This document shows positions 34,096 to 45,300 of a DNA stretch of 64,000 nt, piece after piece (within the stretch, counting starts at the first letter, position 1; every line of letters begins with the position of its first letter). A program made the translations under genes and the position numbers. The stretch comes from Corylus avellana (taxonomy: Eukaryota; Streptophyta; Magnoliopsida; Fagales; Betulaceae), in assembly GCF_901000735.1 (NCBI RefSeq), contig NC_081542.1:13229180-13293179 (forward strand), read 5' to 3'. The notes below the pieces were generated by a model. It did not search any database, was not told the origin of the DNA, and worked only from the letters and a program-made list of their open reading frames with translations.

Positions 34096-35261
34096 CTAGT
34101 CTGTTCTCTGTAGCCACCCAAACTGAAGAAAAAGAAAATATTTCAGTAGAGAAATACACAAACTATCAAAGGGAATACCAAATTCAACATCTCTGAAGAA
34201 GTAAAGCTCACCTTCCATGCATACATTCCAAAGAAGGCTATAGTATCTGCAGACCAGACAACTGCAAAGGACTTCCAGAAGAATGGGATTAAAACATTGA
34301 TTAATGGGACAAGGAGAAAGAGATAGTTGAGAGCTTCTTTCTCATTCTTCGAGCAGTCTCGGGCCCGGAGTGAAGGAATTGCTGCAAAATGGTAGGAATT
34401 TCTTGATAGAATTCAATGTTACACAAACAGAAATAATTGTCTAGTGTATGCCATAGGTGAATTTAATCAAATCTTCAAACACTTCAAGATATGATGAACA
34501 GAACTATAATTTGCTCGGTAACAACACATAGACTATTTTAATTGAAAATGGGGAACGCCAACGTTTGGTTATATGTTGTGAGATTGAAATTTGTGGGGTG
34601 CATTATTTATACTTACTGAACATCCAAATGGACCACATTCCCATTAATCTCCATATGTCTGGTTCGTTTGATGGGAATATGAGATTAAAAGACAGAGCTC
34701 CACCCAACAACATTGAAGCATAGCCTTGAACCTCAAAAATAGTATACAGGGCAGTTCCAGGCACAGCAGGGTTTTTGGAAGCTGTGGAAGCCCTTGGAGC
34801 AAAGGTTGCAGCAGTCTTCTGAACCACCTGTTGTGGAAATGTAAAATATAAAAAGCTTTTTTGTCACTCTTTTATAAATTCTTCCATTAATTTCCTATAA
34901 GATTTTTAAAACAATTACTATAATACTATATTATCATCAAGCACTTCTCACTCAATCTTGGGTTTCATATAAAATAAATAAAATTAACAGAAACCAAGAA
35001 TTCAAACACACAAATGAAGCATGGACCAACCTTTTTGAGGTCTTTTTCTAGCTCAGCAGGAGCAGTGGATGCTTCATTGGATTCTGCTTGTGTTTCTTCC
35101 TCTGCCGACTGCGTATCTATTTCACCGGGAGTGGTGGCATGTATTTTGAAGCTTTTGGCGCGTGAGTGAACATGGGGCAAGCTGTTTCTGAGGATTGGAG
35201 CAGCAAAACGGAAGCTTGAAATCTGGGTGTTGCAGAGAGACGTCGGGATCAGCGTGTTCAT
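34096..35261 (-). CDS. Unnamed plastid-type multi-pass membrane protein (4 exons)
   Basis: I do not recognise a named family. Exons in coding order: 35031-35261, 34617-34827, 34212-34381, 34096-34122. All are GT-AG with matching phase, giving 212 residues. Residues 1-41 are Ser/Arg-rich and poor in acids, like a chloroplast transit peptide. A short acidic linker (EEETQAESNEAS) follows. Then come three or four hydrophobic segments: around VPGTALYTIFEVQGYASMLL, RLMGMWSIWMFTIPS, NYLFLLVPLINVLIPFFW and FAVVWSADTIAFFGMYAW. A conserved-looking basic/acidic loop SLRARDCSKNEKEA lies between. The last exon encodes only FGWLQRTD. The clean splice phases and the spliced hydrophobic pattern argue strongly for a real gene. 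Thylakoid or envelope location is an inference from the N-terminus. Confidence 0.82.
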
Positions 35262-36374
35262 GTTTGTTAACGCTGTATTCTTACTTCTTCTTGGGTTTTT
35301 GAGGGGAGAGAGAAAGATAAGGAACGTATGGCCGTTGAGGTAGACACCAAAACGGCAAAGTTTTGTCTAAATTGGATAGTGAGGGCATTCACATCACATT
35401 TCACTCAAATTTTGGCTAAAAAATTAACCTTTTTATTTTTTTAAACTTCATTTAACCCTTTAAACTTCATCATATTTATAATTAGCCCCTAAACTTTTAA
35501 AGTTTTTTTTTTCATTTTCACCCGTAAATCCAAATTTTCATCAAATTTTCAAAATAATCCTCCATTTTTCTAAGAAAAAAAAATAATAATTGCAAGGATT
35601 TAAGCAATTTTAGGAATTTTAACAGGATTTAACGAAAAATTTTAATGGATGAAAGAAATTGAAAAAAAAAAAATTATGAATATACTAAATTGAGAGTTTT
35701 TTTAAGTTTAGAGGGTAATTGGAAAAGTGACCACAATTAAGAGGATTAAGTAAAATTTCCTCTTTAAAAAAAAATAATTATGTACCCACTTCACCAAATT
35801 TACATTGCACCCTCTAAAAGTTTATCTACTCTATTAAAATAAAGTACCAACTTTATTTCTAACATTCTTGTCAAATAAACAATCGCCATGGTTACATTAG
35901 TATTTTATTTTTGAACTTAAAAATGGGGAAAAGTATTTTATGCACAGTTTATGCATGCAATTTTGCACAAATAACATTCTTATATTTTTTAGTCATGAGC
36001 AGGGGTGGAGCCAAGATTAAAAAATAAAACAAATATTTATTAAAAGTATTAAAGAATATAGCTAACGAAATATGTAACAAAAAATATATGTATACTTATC
36101 AACAATTAATTTAAAGGCTTTCTTAGCAATAATAGTGAACACTGTTCACTCACCAAAAAAATAAAAAAACATTAAAATTTTTAAATTTATATCTCTTCCC
36201 TTATTTATTTATTTATTTTTTATTTATTTATTTCGGGTGGGAGATTTAAATGGAATAATTAAAGTTGATAACTAAAATGGTGAGACTGCTGGAGGTGCTT
36301 TTTTTAAAAAAAAATGAATAACTAAAATAGAAAAATGTGATTTTTAGCTATTTTGGCTAATAAATGTGGTAAGG
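35262..36374. other. Promoter side of the membrane-protein gene and AT-rich spacer
   Basis: No gene is seen. From about 35400 to 35770 two AT-rich halves look like partial inverted copies (words TTTAACCCTTTAAACTT and complements), possibly a decayed foldback MITE. The rest is low-complexity A/T. Confidence 0.35.
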
Positions 36375-36378
36375 TTAA

Positions 36379-37035
36379 GAGCACTCATAATGAATGAGCC
36401 AAATGATACTTTTATCTAAAATAACTAATCAGATTTGTAAAAAACCCCCCACATTGGATTAGCAAAAAATGCAAAATGCAAAATGAATATTTTATTATAT
36501 TAGCCAAAAAAAAAAAAAAAAATGTTACGCACTATTATGGGAGCCATTTTATTTTTTTATTGTTTCTCTCACTTGTTTTCTCTTTTTCCTAAAATTGATA
36601 TTTTTTTATTGTTTTTTTAATAAAAAGATATTTCATAAATATGATTGACATTACTATGAGAATGTGGTTTTCATACTTAACGTTGGCAAATACGACATTT
36701 GAAAAATATAACCGTTGAAAAATATAATTATTCTAAAACACAACCGTTTCAAAAATATTATAGTTACAAAAATGATTATTTGAAAAATAATAATCGTTGA
36801 AAAATTATTGTGTTAAACAAATTACCATTGAAAAAATAAAAAGTGAAATACGAATTTTAGTAAAGAAATAAAGATAAAATCAATAAAGAGTAAAAGAATA
36901 ATATTTAAATGATATAGATAAAAATATAACTAATGGGATGCAGGAGGCCTTTAAAAATTTATAAATTAAACTAGAGAAAATGAGTTTTGAGAAGTCATTT
37001 TGCATAAAAATTTGGCTCATCTATTGTGAATGCTT
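36379..37035. mobile_element. MITE with GAGCACTC ends
   Basis: The left end GAGCACTCATAATGAATGAG and the right end GGCTCATCTATTGTGAATGC are inverted copies. TTAA lies outside both (36375-36378, 37036-37039), so the target duplication is TTAA or TAA. It has no coding capacity. Contig B starts inside this element. Confidence 0.6.
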
Positions 37036-37326
37036 TTAAGAATTCTCCATAGCCTTTATTTTTTAATCAACTTGAAGCTTTTCAATACTAAGCAATATGA
37101 ATTGATGGACCAGAAATAAAAAGAAAGGAATAATGTAATTAAACAAATTCTACCAACATTATTGTTGATGTAGTTGAACACCCGAGCCTCAAATAAAGAG
37201 AGCTTGCAAGATGTAGTAGGAAATAAGCTCGAAAATTGAGAATTACTTCAATGATTAAATTAGTAGAGAACGCCTTTGCGGAGAGAATTAGATAAGTCTT
37301 TCGTTAATGAATATATCAAAAGGTTG

Positions 37327-37625
37327 GCTCAAGAAAATTTTTAAGTGGTTAGCTAAGTGGTATGGGTTTGAATCTTTGCAATAAAGATTAATTCCCATGC
37401 CTGATTAGTATAAATCACATTGGTTTTCATTGATGTCCTGGTGGGGCGGACTGTTAAGTTATAACTCGACTGGTTTTGAGGGTGCGCATGCAATTTTTGC
37501 TGTTTAGGTCTCTCTTGAGTAGTTCTTTGCGGGTTGGTGATACTATGGTCACGTCTATGTAGAATAGCCATAATTAGTTTCCCTCTCCAACTTTTTTGAA
37601 TAATTAAAATAAATAAATAAATAAA
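37327..37625 (+). mobile_element. SINE-like retroposon (block B' copy)
   Basis: A 299-bp element between two perfect copies of the 14-bp repeat ATATCAAAAGGTTG (37313-37326 and 37626-37639). It has an A/T-rich 3' end and a pol III-like GGGTTTGAATC word. It is the orthologous insertion of 16255-16557. Confidence 0.6.
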
Positions 37626-37747
37626 ATATCAAAAGGTTGATTGTTTGGGTTGAAATCATAATTATTGGGCTGAGGACCCAAGGTTTTCAGGCCTAGGGCT
37701 TGAGGCCTAATTAGGTGGGTGTATATTGGATCCACCAATTATCAAGC

Positions 37748-37884
37748 GTTTTTTTTTTTTTTTTTTTTTTTTAATTTTTTGTTGTTGACATGTCCGTACA
37801 AGAGGGGAGAAGGGGATTCGAACTAGTGATCTCTATTTCATTAAGTGTGGTCCCAGCCGATTGAACTACCTCTTGGAGACCACA
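37748..37884 (-). mobile_element. tRNA-derived SINE with 11-bp target duplication
   Basis: Read on the minus strand it has an A box-like TAGTTCAATCGGCTGGG, a B box AGTTCGAATCC and an A tail (T run at 37749-37772 on the plus strand). AATTATCAAGC flanks both sides (37737-37747 and 37885-37895). Block B has the single, empty copy of that site at 17223-17233. The family is the same as 49608-49738. Confidence 0.85.
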
Positions 37885-38118
37885 AATTATCAAGCTTACT
37901 ATTATTATTATTATCAATATTAGCATTATTATTGTAATGATCCAAGTAAACAATAGAAATTTAAATTCTCAATAATTTAAATTTGAAATTTATTTTGAAT
38001 TCTTCATTAAAACTGAAAGCTAAAAGGATGATTGGACCAATTGATTGTTCAAAAAAAGAAAAACAAAAAGGCCTTTTTTCTTAAAGACGCACATTAGACT
38101 TATATAAATGATTGAAAA

Positions 38119-38781
38119 CAATATAAAAAAGCTCATCAAACTATCAGTTATTTGTAATATAGTCTCATAATGTTTAAGAGGTACTAAAGTAGCCTCCCAA
38201 ACTACCAAAATGTATCAAAAATGCCACTCATTTTTTTATATTCCTATAATACCCCTATTCTTTTAACAAATAAATACAAAAAAATAAAAAAAAAGTTTTT
38301 TGGAATAAACAAATAATTAGTCAATGTAGTTAGCCTAAATTATAAATTGCTTCATGTCGTATTAAAATAAAATCAATGGGCGAATAAAAACAAATTTTTA
38401 ACAGAATTTAAGTCTAGGGACTAATTTTTTTTTTTTTTTTTGAATATCTCAAGAACCGTACATTTGATTTTACTTTAATACAACATGAATAGTCATTGTA
38501 GTTGCCTAAACTAGTCCCTGCATAAATTATTTATTTATCCCAAAAAAGTTTTTTTTTTTTTTTTTTTGTATTTTTAAAAAATTGTTTGGTTTTTTTTTTT
38601 TTTTTTACAATTATTTTATTATTTTATTTGTTAAAAGAATAGGAGAATTATAGGAATATATAAAAAAGAAGCGGCATTTTTAATACATTTTGATAGTTTG
38701 GAGGCTACTTTAGTACATTTTGAACATTAGGAGCTATATTCTAAACCGTTAGGAGTTTGAGGGCTTTTTTATATTTTTTTC
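38119..38781. mobile_element. Foldback element with long inverted arms (block B' copy)
   Basis: Counterpart of 17446-18196. The outer ends AATATAAAAAAGC and GGGCTTTTTTATATT and arm words such as CTACCAAAATGTAT are inverted copies over roughly 180 bp. Non-coding. Confidence 0.5.
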
Positions 38782-39148
38782 TAAAAGATATTATATTATT
38801 TGTTATTGACCATCATACCCTCCCGCCGAAAGTGCAATATATTCTTCTCCATTTATGTTGCGCAACATCTCAAACGTGTAAGTTTTTTAGTGTTCCCATT
38901 GGCTCAAACGTTGTAACTTGTAACCTTATTTTTCCCAAAGTCTTAACTATATTTTTACCCGTCTCTTTAACCCGCCTAGCTCGATATCATATTATCCAAT
39001 GTGTGACTTTCAGTTTGGACTAGTAGTTACAGACATTGATTTGTTTAATTAGATTAAGTATTTGACGCCCGTTTGATACAATTATTGATTTTTTTACCGT
39101 AATTTTAGATAAACCTGTCAACTAAATTCTGTTCATTTTCATTGTTTG

Positions 39149-39318
39149 ATGGCGTTCCTGAAACAGAGAAGAAGTGAACCGACATCTGTGGTTTCTAATT
39201 GGTAATTTCTGGGAAAATTTGGGGTTTTCCGGACATGGGCTTTCGACTTTTTGGTGCAAATTGAAAACCCATCGACGGATTTGTCAAATTCGATGAAAAG
39301 GTGATGGCATTGAAGTGA
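39149..39318 (+). promoter_or_regulatory. Four upstream ORFs before PIEZO
   Basis: In the 194 bases before the PIEZO start there are four short ATG frames. They are 39149-39205 (18 codons plus stop), 39235-39264 (9 plus stop), 39293-39304 (3 plus stop) and 39304-39318 (4 plus stop, its ATG sharing a base with the previous TGA). Block B keeps all four. They would lower PIEZO translation if the mRNA leader includes them, which is not known. Confidence 0.5.
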
Positions 39319-39342
39319 TCGAATTGGCAGAAAGAGGTTCGT

Positions 39343-42300
39343 ATGGCGAACTTTCTTGGTGGGTTTGTATTGCCTCTGCTGCTCCTAACAGGTATGCTTT
39401 GCAATTGCAATCGTTCTTGTGGTTTTTTTATTTACTTTTGTTTATTCGTATTGTTGTTGTATTAATATTTTTGTTAGTATGAGTATTATTTGGTTTTTAG
39501 TTTTATTACGATTATTACTATTGGTTTTTTAGCTGCTTAATTGTGATAGGAAGATCATTTGGAGCGAGTGAGCTGGATGGTCCTATTACCACTTTGTTCT
39601 TGAATTGAGCTAGATGATATAATTGCATTACAACCAAAATATATAGTAATTAAATTGCAAGCTTCGGTACTTATTTGTTGTAGGAAGTTACCCCTTTTCT
39701 CAAAAGCTTTAGCTAATAGGAAATTGTTAGACTTAATCATTTAAATTATATTCTAAAACTCCCCCTCACATGAGTTCAAATTCCCCTTTAACAAGTGAGG
39801 TCCAACATTTGGAAATTTTAGTTGAATGGGGTGAATGATGGAAATAAGGTTCAAACTTAGGACTTTGGCTTTGATATTAAATTATCTCAAAAGCTTAAGC
39901 TAATAGGAAATTGTAAACTTAATCATTTCAATTATATTCTAACATGTTGTGTTTTCTACAGCAGTTTGAATGATCCTCTTTTGATTTTTTCCATCGCAGT
40001 TTAAATGAATTATATCTGTACCATATTTGTATTAAATAAAAGTTGCCATTCTCTCTTACCATTTTTGAAATTTATGTATGGAACTAGTTTGAATTGTCGT
40101 CTCATAGTCTTAGAGCGAAGAACAATATTGCCTTCTTTAAGGTGCTGTCCCGTAGACAGAAAGGTTGCACGTACAGACACACATTTATTTAAATATGTAA
40201 ATTTCTTTCTTAGCTTCATCGGCGAGTTGCTTTTGTCATAATTTCAGTGAATAGAACACATGTGTGGTTGCTTCACCTGAAGTATTGTATTGATTTGACG
40301 TGTTTTCCCCCGTTTTTGTTGCAGCTGCTGTAATCAACTGGAGTCTGATCTCTCTAGTTGATTTGATAGCTTTCCTTCTCGTTCAATATAATGCATCAAA
40401 AATAGGTAAGCTGCTTTATGCAGTCTGAGTTCTATACTATTATTGTTATTGCATGTTTTAATGCCATATGCAATTATGCTTGTATGATGTTATCATTTGG
40501 AATCTTTTTCTCGGTTGGGCATTGAGGGTGGGTTTGGAGGAGCTTTTGTCAGGAAGGAACTGGAATGATTAGGAAAGATATAATAGAGGTTACAATTCTG
40601 GATAAGGAATGTAAGGAAATATGCAATGCATTCAAGAGAGTGGCATTTCCATAAAATATCGTTGCTAGTTGTGCTTTTATTCGTACCAACAGTACCATGT
40701 CATTGATTAGTTTCCTCTTGAATATACTATAGCTATTTTATTTCTTGCATTATTGATTGAAAATAGAAAAAAGAAAAAGGAAAAAAAAAGAAAAAAGGGT
40801 CCCCTGATTGAGGAATCTTTACTTTGTTGATTAGCTTTGGCTCCACAGTGCTGCTCTCTGTTACATTGAATGCTATAATTCCGTGTGTTATGCTATTATT
40901 ATTATTCTAATACCACTAATACATTTTTTTCGTAGGCTTTCGTTCCCGAAGGCGGTTTTGGTTACTATGGCCTATTATCATCTTTTCCTTGCTTGTCATT
41001 CTTTCTCAAGTAACATTTCTTGTCGTATGGACCGTTGAGGGAAATAAATGGAGTATAGCTGAAGCTTGGTGGGCAAAACTGATTGGATTCATGACGTAAG
41101 AATTGATCTTTTTTATTTTTATTTTTAATTTTTATTTCTAGTTCTTAATTTCTTCTTCAGAAACTGATAATTTACCCTTTGTTGTATGCTTATGCAGAGT
41201 TCTTACCTGGAAATCTCCCTCTGTAATTTATTTCTTGATTGTACAACTACTAGCGGTTTTTGTTGCTTTAGTTGGTATATACGGAAATAGATTTGGTCTG
41301 GTTCCATGGCAGGCTTCTTGTTGGGGGCATTTCTGTTCAGTTGTTGAACATTTAGGTTTGTAAGTAGTTCATTACAGCACTATATTTTGTACAGGTTGCT
41401 TGTTCTTCAAGTTTGTTTTTAATCCTCTCTATCAATTCTTTTGCATTTTAATTGCAAATTTGTGGTGTCTGATGTCTGAAATAGAAATATATTCTTGTAA
41501 ATTGAACATGATTGCACACAAGTTTCGTCAGTTTTGCTTTCTTGGTTAAATCATTCTGGGTGATTGAAGTGGTGGTGGAAATGGAATTTTTTTTTTTTTT
41601 CCCCTTTTTGAGTAGACAAAATGGAAATATTTTAACTGCTATATTACTAGCCATGCTTGATGTCATAGGATATTCAGCAGTCAAGAAATATGGCCATAAA
41701 ATGTGTGCAGCTGAAGCGGGGAATATCTGATTCTGAATTAGTGGCAAGACAAGTAAGATTTTGGGAATTAAAATGAATCCAGCTGTGAGTAGCTGGAGGC
41801 ACCTTGAAGTGGAGAAGTTTGGGAACACATAAGCTGTGGGGGTTGTGTCATGTGTGCTATCACCAGTGAATGCCTTGAAGGATGGAGTTACACATGTGTT
41901 GTTGCAAGGGACAAACTTTAAGAAAGTCGGTGATATTGTAGGAGAACACATGATGGCCTGTAGTTTATTGGACATTATGGCCTTGAAGTGGACTTAATTG
42001 GACAAAAATAATTCCTATACTGGGTGGAAGGTTCCTCAATTCTGATTATGCATGAGACTTAAAAAGTCAAGGATAGGGGAGAGATGGTGTGAACACAAAC
42101 ACTGTTTGTGTAGGGTCATTTAATTCGAGTTGTTCAGGATTTCTTCAATTAAAAAATGATGGCATGCTTCAAGGCCAAAGGAAAAGGTAAACTTTTACTT
42201 ATCTTTTTCCCCTTTGACTACCTTATCATATGGGGTTGGCTGTGTCTTGGAGAATCTTGCTTCCTCCCCTATTTAATTTGGCAGATATCTCGTGGGATGA

Positions 42301-45300
42301 ACCTCCAAGGGTTGCTTGAGGAGTCTGTTGGCTAAATTGTTGTTACTTGATTACTTGGCATCATTCCTTTTTATCTGGACTTGGTATTCGGTTCTTGTTT
42401 CTCTTTCATGGTTTCAATTTCCAGATCTTGGACCTGGTGTTTTTAGAGGACACTAGAAAGTATTTCATAGGTTTTTTTTTTTTTTTTTTGTTAAAGACAG
42501 AGTCATCTAGATAATGAGTAATCTTTTGAGTCTTTCAGTATATTATGTACCCGTGTTTTAGATGTTTGATGACTCTGAGGACTATGAAACTGTGAAGATG
42601 TTTCCTTGGGGAATATATTGAGGGGAGTTCAGGAGGAAGATACAGATGATGGATATGGAACAAAGAAATCCAAATATTAGATGAGGGTTCCCCACTAAAA
42701 TTATGAGTTCAGACTTGAGATGGGGATTTACAGAATCTTTTTTCTATTATGGTGGTGGTGTCTGGAAATTTTAATGAAATCTTGACATTTATTTGCTTGA
42801 ACCAGTTGCAGGGACAGGACAAGCCATCTGGCAGGCTTATGAACTGAATCCCAGAATTTCTAGAACACTCCTTTGCCTCTTAGGGTTTGTTTTTAAAATA
42901 TTTGTCATCACTTCTTTGTGAAAATGTCATATATTTAAAAGAATTCAAAGGTATTAAGAAGGCAGAAATTGTGTGGTTTGGACAGAGAAATCTTGGATAT
43001 AGTCTTTTGAATTTCTTTCCCCTCATTTTATTGGGGAATTTTTTTAACATTTCTTCCAGTTCAATTTTGTAGTTGTATTCAAAAGTGGATTTGCATTTAA
43101 AGATCAAGCCACTTATATTTAAAAACTTAGATATGGAAATCTAAAATGACCTTATACCTTTTGTATATTTATATGCCCTAGTTGTATTATTGATTTGAGT
43201 TGCATTCTCAACAAATAGGATAACTTTTGACCATGTGCCTTGAGAGAAGCAGTAGGGTTCTATCCTGCAGAGAGCTGTTTCTTTGGCTGCTTGATTGATA
43301 TCATGTTTACAAAATATGGGCTTGGCATTATGAATGCTGGCATCAGGAAAATTTCAGTTGCTAATATCTGTAATACGAGCTTGCCTTGGTCCATGTCGTG
43401 CCTTTTTCTTTTCTATGCATTATTGATGTTGTAAAGTGTTAAAAAAAAATGCATAATGGTTCATAATCAGCTGCTTTCATGTGTGTATTCCATATTTATT
43501 TATGTATGTTGCTATGATCATTGCCTCCTAGATTAAATTACATTGTATATTCTTGATTTTCCTCTTTGTATGAGTAAAATATATTTCAAATTTTTATTTG
43601 AGAATTAATTTGGAATTCTTTTTTGTTTTGGAATAAGTTAGGTTCTCGTCTTAGGGTTGCTTCCTGTTTGCTGTTGCCTGCCATTCAGCTGGTCGTGGGA
43701 ATTAGCCATCCCTCATGGGTTACTCTACCATTTTTTATTGGAAGCTGTGTTGGTCTTGTGGATTGGTCTTTAACGAGCAATTTTCTAGGGCTTTTCAGGT
43801 TCTTTCTTTATGAATCTTTAATGTTTACTGGCCAATAGTGTTACTCTCTCTCTCTCTCTCTCTCTCTCTCAGTCAGTTGCTTGTCCCTTTTGTGGCTTAT
43901 ATTTGTACATATGGTCTTGAAGGTGGTGGAGGCCTCTTCAGCTCTATGCAGGCTTCAACATTGTCCTGCTTTATGTGTACCAGCTCCCAATAGGGTTCCC
44001 AAATACATTTCAATGGATAGCTGATTTCATTGGTCTGTTCAAAGTATCTGCAAATTCTGAGTGGCCTGAAATTTGTTCTTGCTTTTCTCTTATACTTTTC
44101 TATATCATGGTATGCATCTGTTTTACAATTCTTTGATCTTCAACTCCGTTAAAATTAGCAGCAGAGTACTCATAGTTGCATTTATTACTTTCATTTTCTC
44201 TGCAATTTAGGTTTTGGAGGTCCATTATGTTTTACTCTCTCCTATGTGTTGCCTAAGAATCTTTTCTGGATGTAGATTTTCGCCAGATACATATTTTGTA
44301 AAACAGATCAGATCTTCTTCCATATTGTTGATAAACGGGTTTCATTTTTATTTCCTCTTGTACATTGAGTCTTCAAGTACTATTTTGGCATCAACTGAGC
44401 TTTGGTGTTGCCATGAGATTTTAAATTGTTTGATCAAGATTCAGCTTAACATTTTGAGATCCTCTGTAGTTCTTTTTGATACATGAATTTAATAGTTTTA
44501 GATTTATAATATAGAAAGATACCAAGAGTGATGATCACTTAAGCAAAGATATTGTTGGTCTTTTCTTTTGTTCTTGCAAAGCTGGATTTTTTTGTTGCAA
44601 AACTTTTGACAGTTTAGGTCATGGTATTTCATCTAAAGCAGTCCTCTCTCAATATATATATAAAGGTCCTACAGTAACACAAGGATACCAAAGAGCATTT
44701 TGATGAATCCTGATGGTTGCAATGGAGTAAGTCTATACATCGCCCTTGTATCACCTCAAAGCTGATGTAGCATGGTCTCCTATAACATGTGGGGCATGAA
44801 AATAGGTTTTTTTTTTTTTTTTTTTTTTGAGGGGACCACGCCACATTAGCTTTGGGGTGATGCAAGGGTGATGTATAGCATTACTCGTTGCAATGAATTA
44901 AGCTGGAAGGTTCTTACTAGAGCAACTTGTATTATAAAATTGGTTGGAAGAGCATGTCTTTGGCTTTATAAGTACATTAATAAGATTCCTGAAAAATTTT
45001 TCTTTGGCTTTAGAAATATGCACGCAAGCTTTTGTGGTCAACCATGGAAGTATCTGGCTTTGGTTTAACTAAGGCGTAGTCAGGGGCGGACCTGCAGCTT
45101 GTGTTACCCAAAATCTTTCCAAATTTTCTTAAATTGCCTTAAAAATCTACCCATTTTATAAATTTGTCCCTCCAAAATGATATTTTGTCCCCCCAAAATA
45201 ATATTTGTATCCCCTTTTAATTTTTTTTCTTAGCTTTGCTCCCCCAAAATAATATATGTGTCCATTTTAATTATTTTTTACAGTTTTGCTCCCCCCAAAA

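Larger units (their letters stand above)
36871..40632. repeat. Block B': near-identical to 15796-20046
   Basis: Collinear with block B apart from the two transposon differences (no MITE at 37657-37660, extra SINE at 37748-37884) and small indels. Here PIEZO continues past exon 2. Confidence 0.9.

Noticed and set aside
37780..37880. Possible tRNA gene (GTTCGAATCC word, minus strand)
   Set aside because: No cloverleaf can be completed. It has an A tail and target duplication, so it is a tRNA-derived SINE.
41448..41975. A 175-codon minus-strand open frame in PIEZO intron 4
   Set aside because: It crosses an A/T homopolymer and a low-complexity Lys run, shows no motif, and lies wholly within the intron of a well-supported gene.
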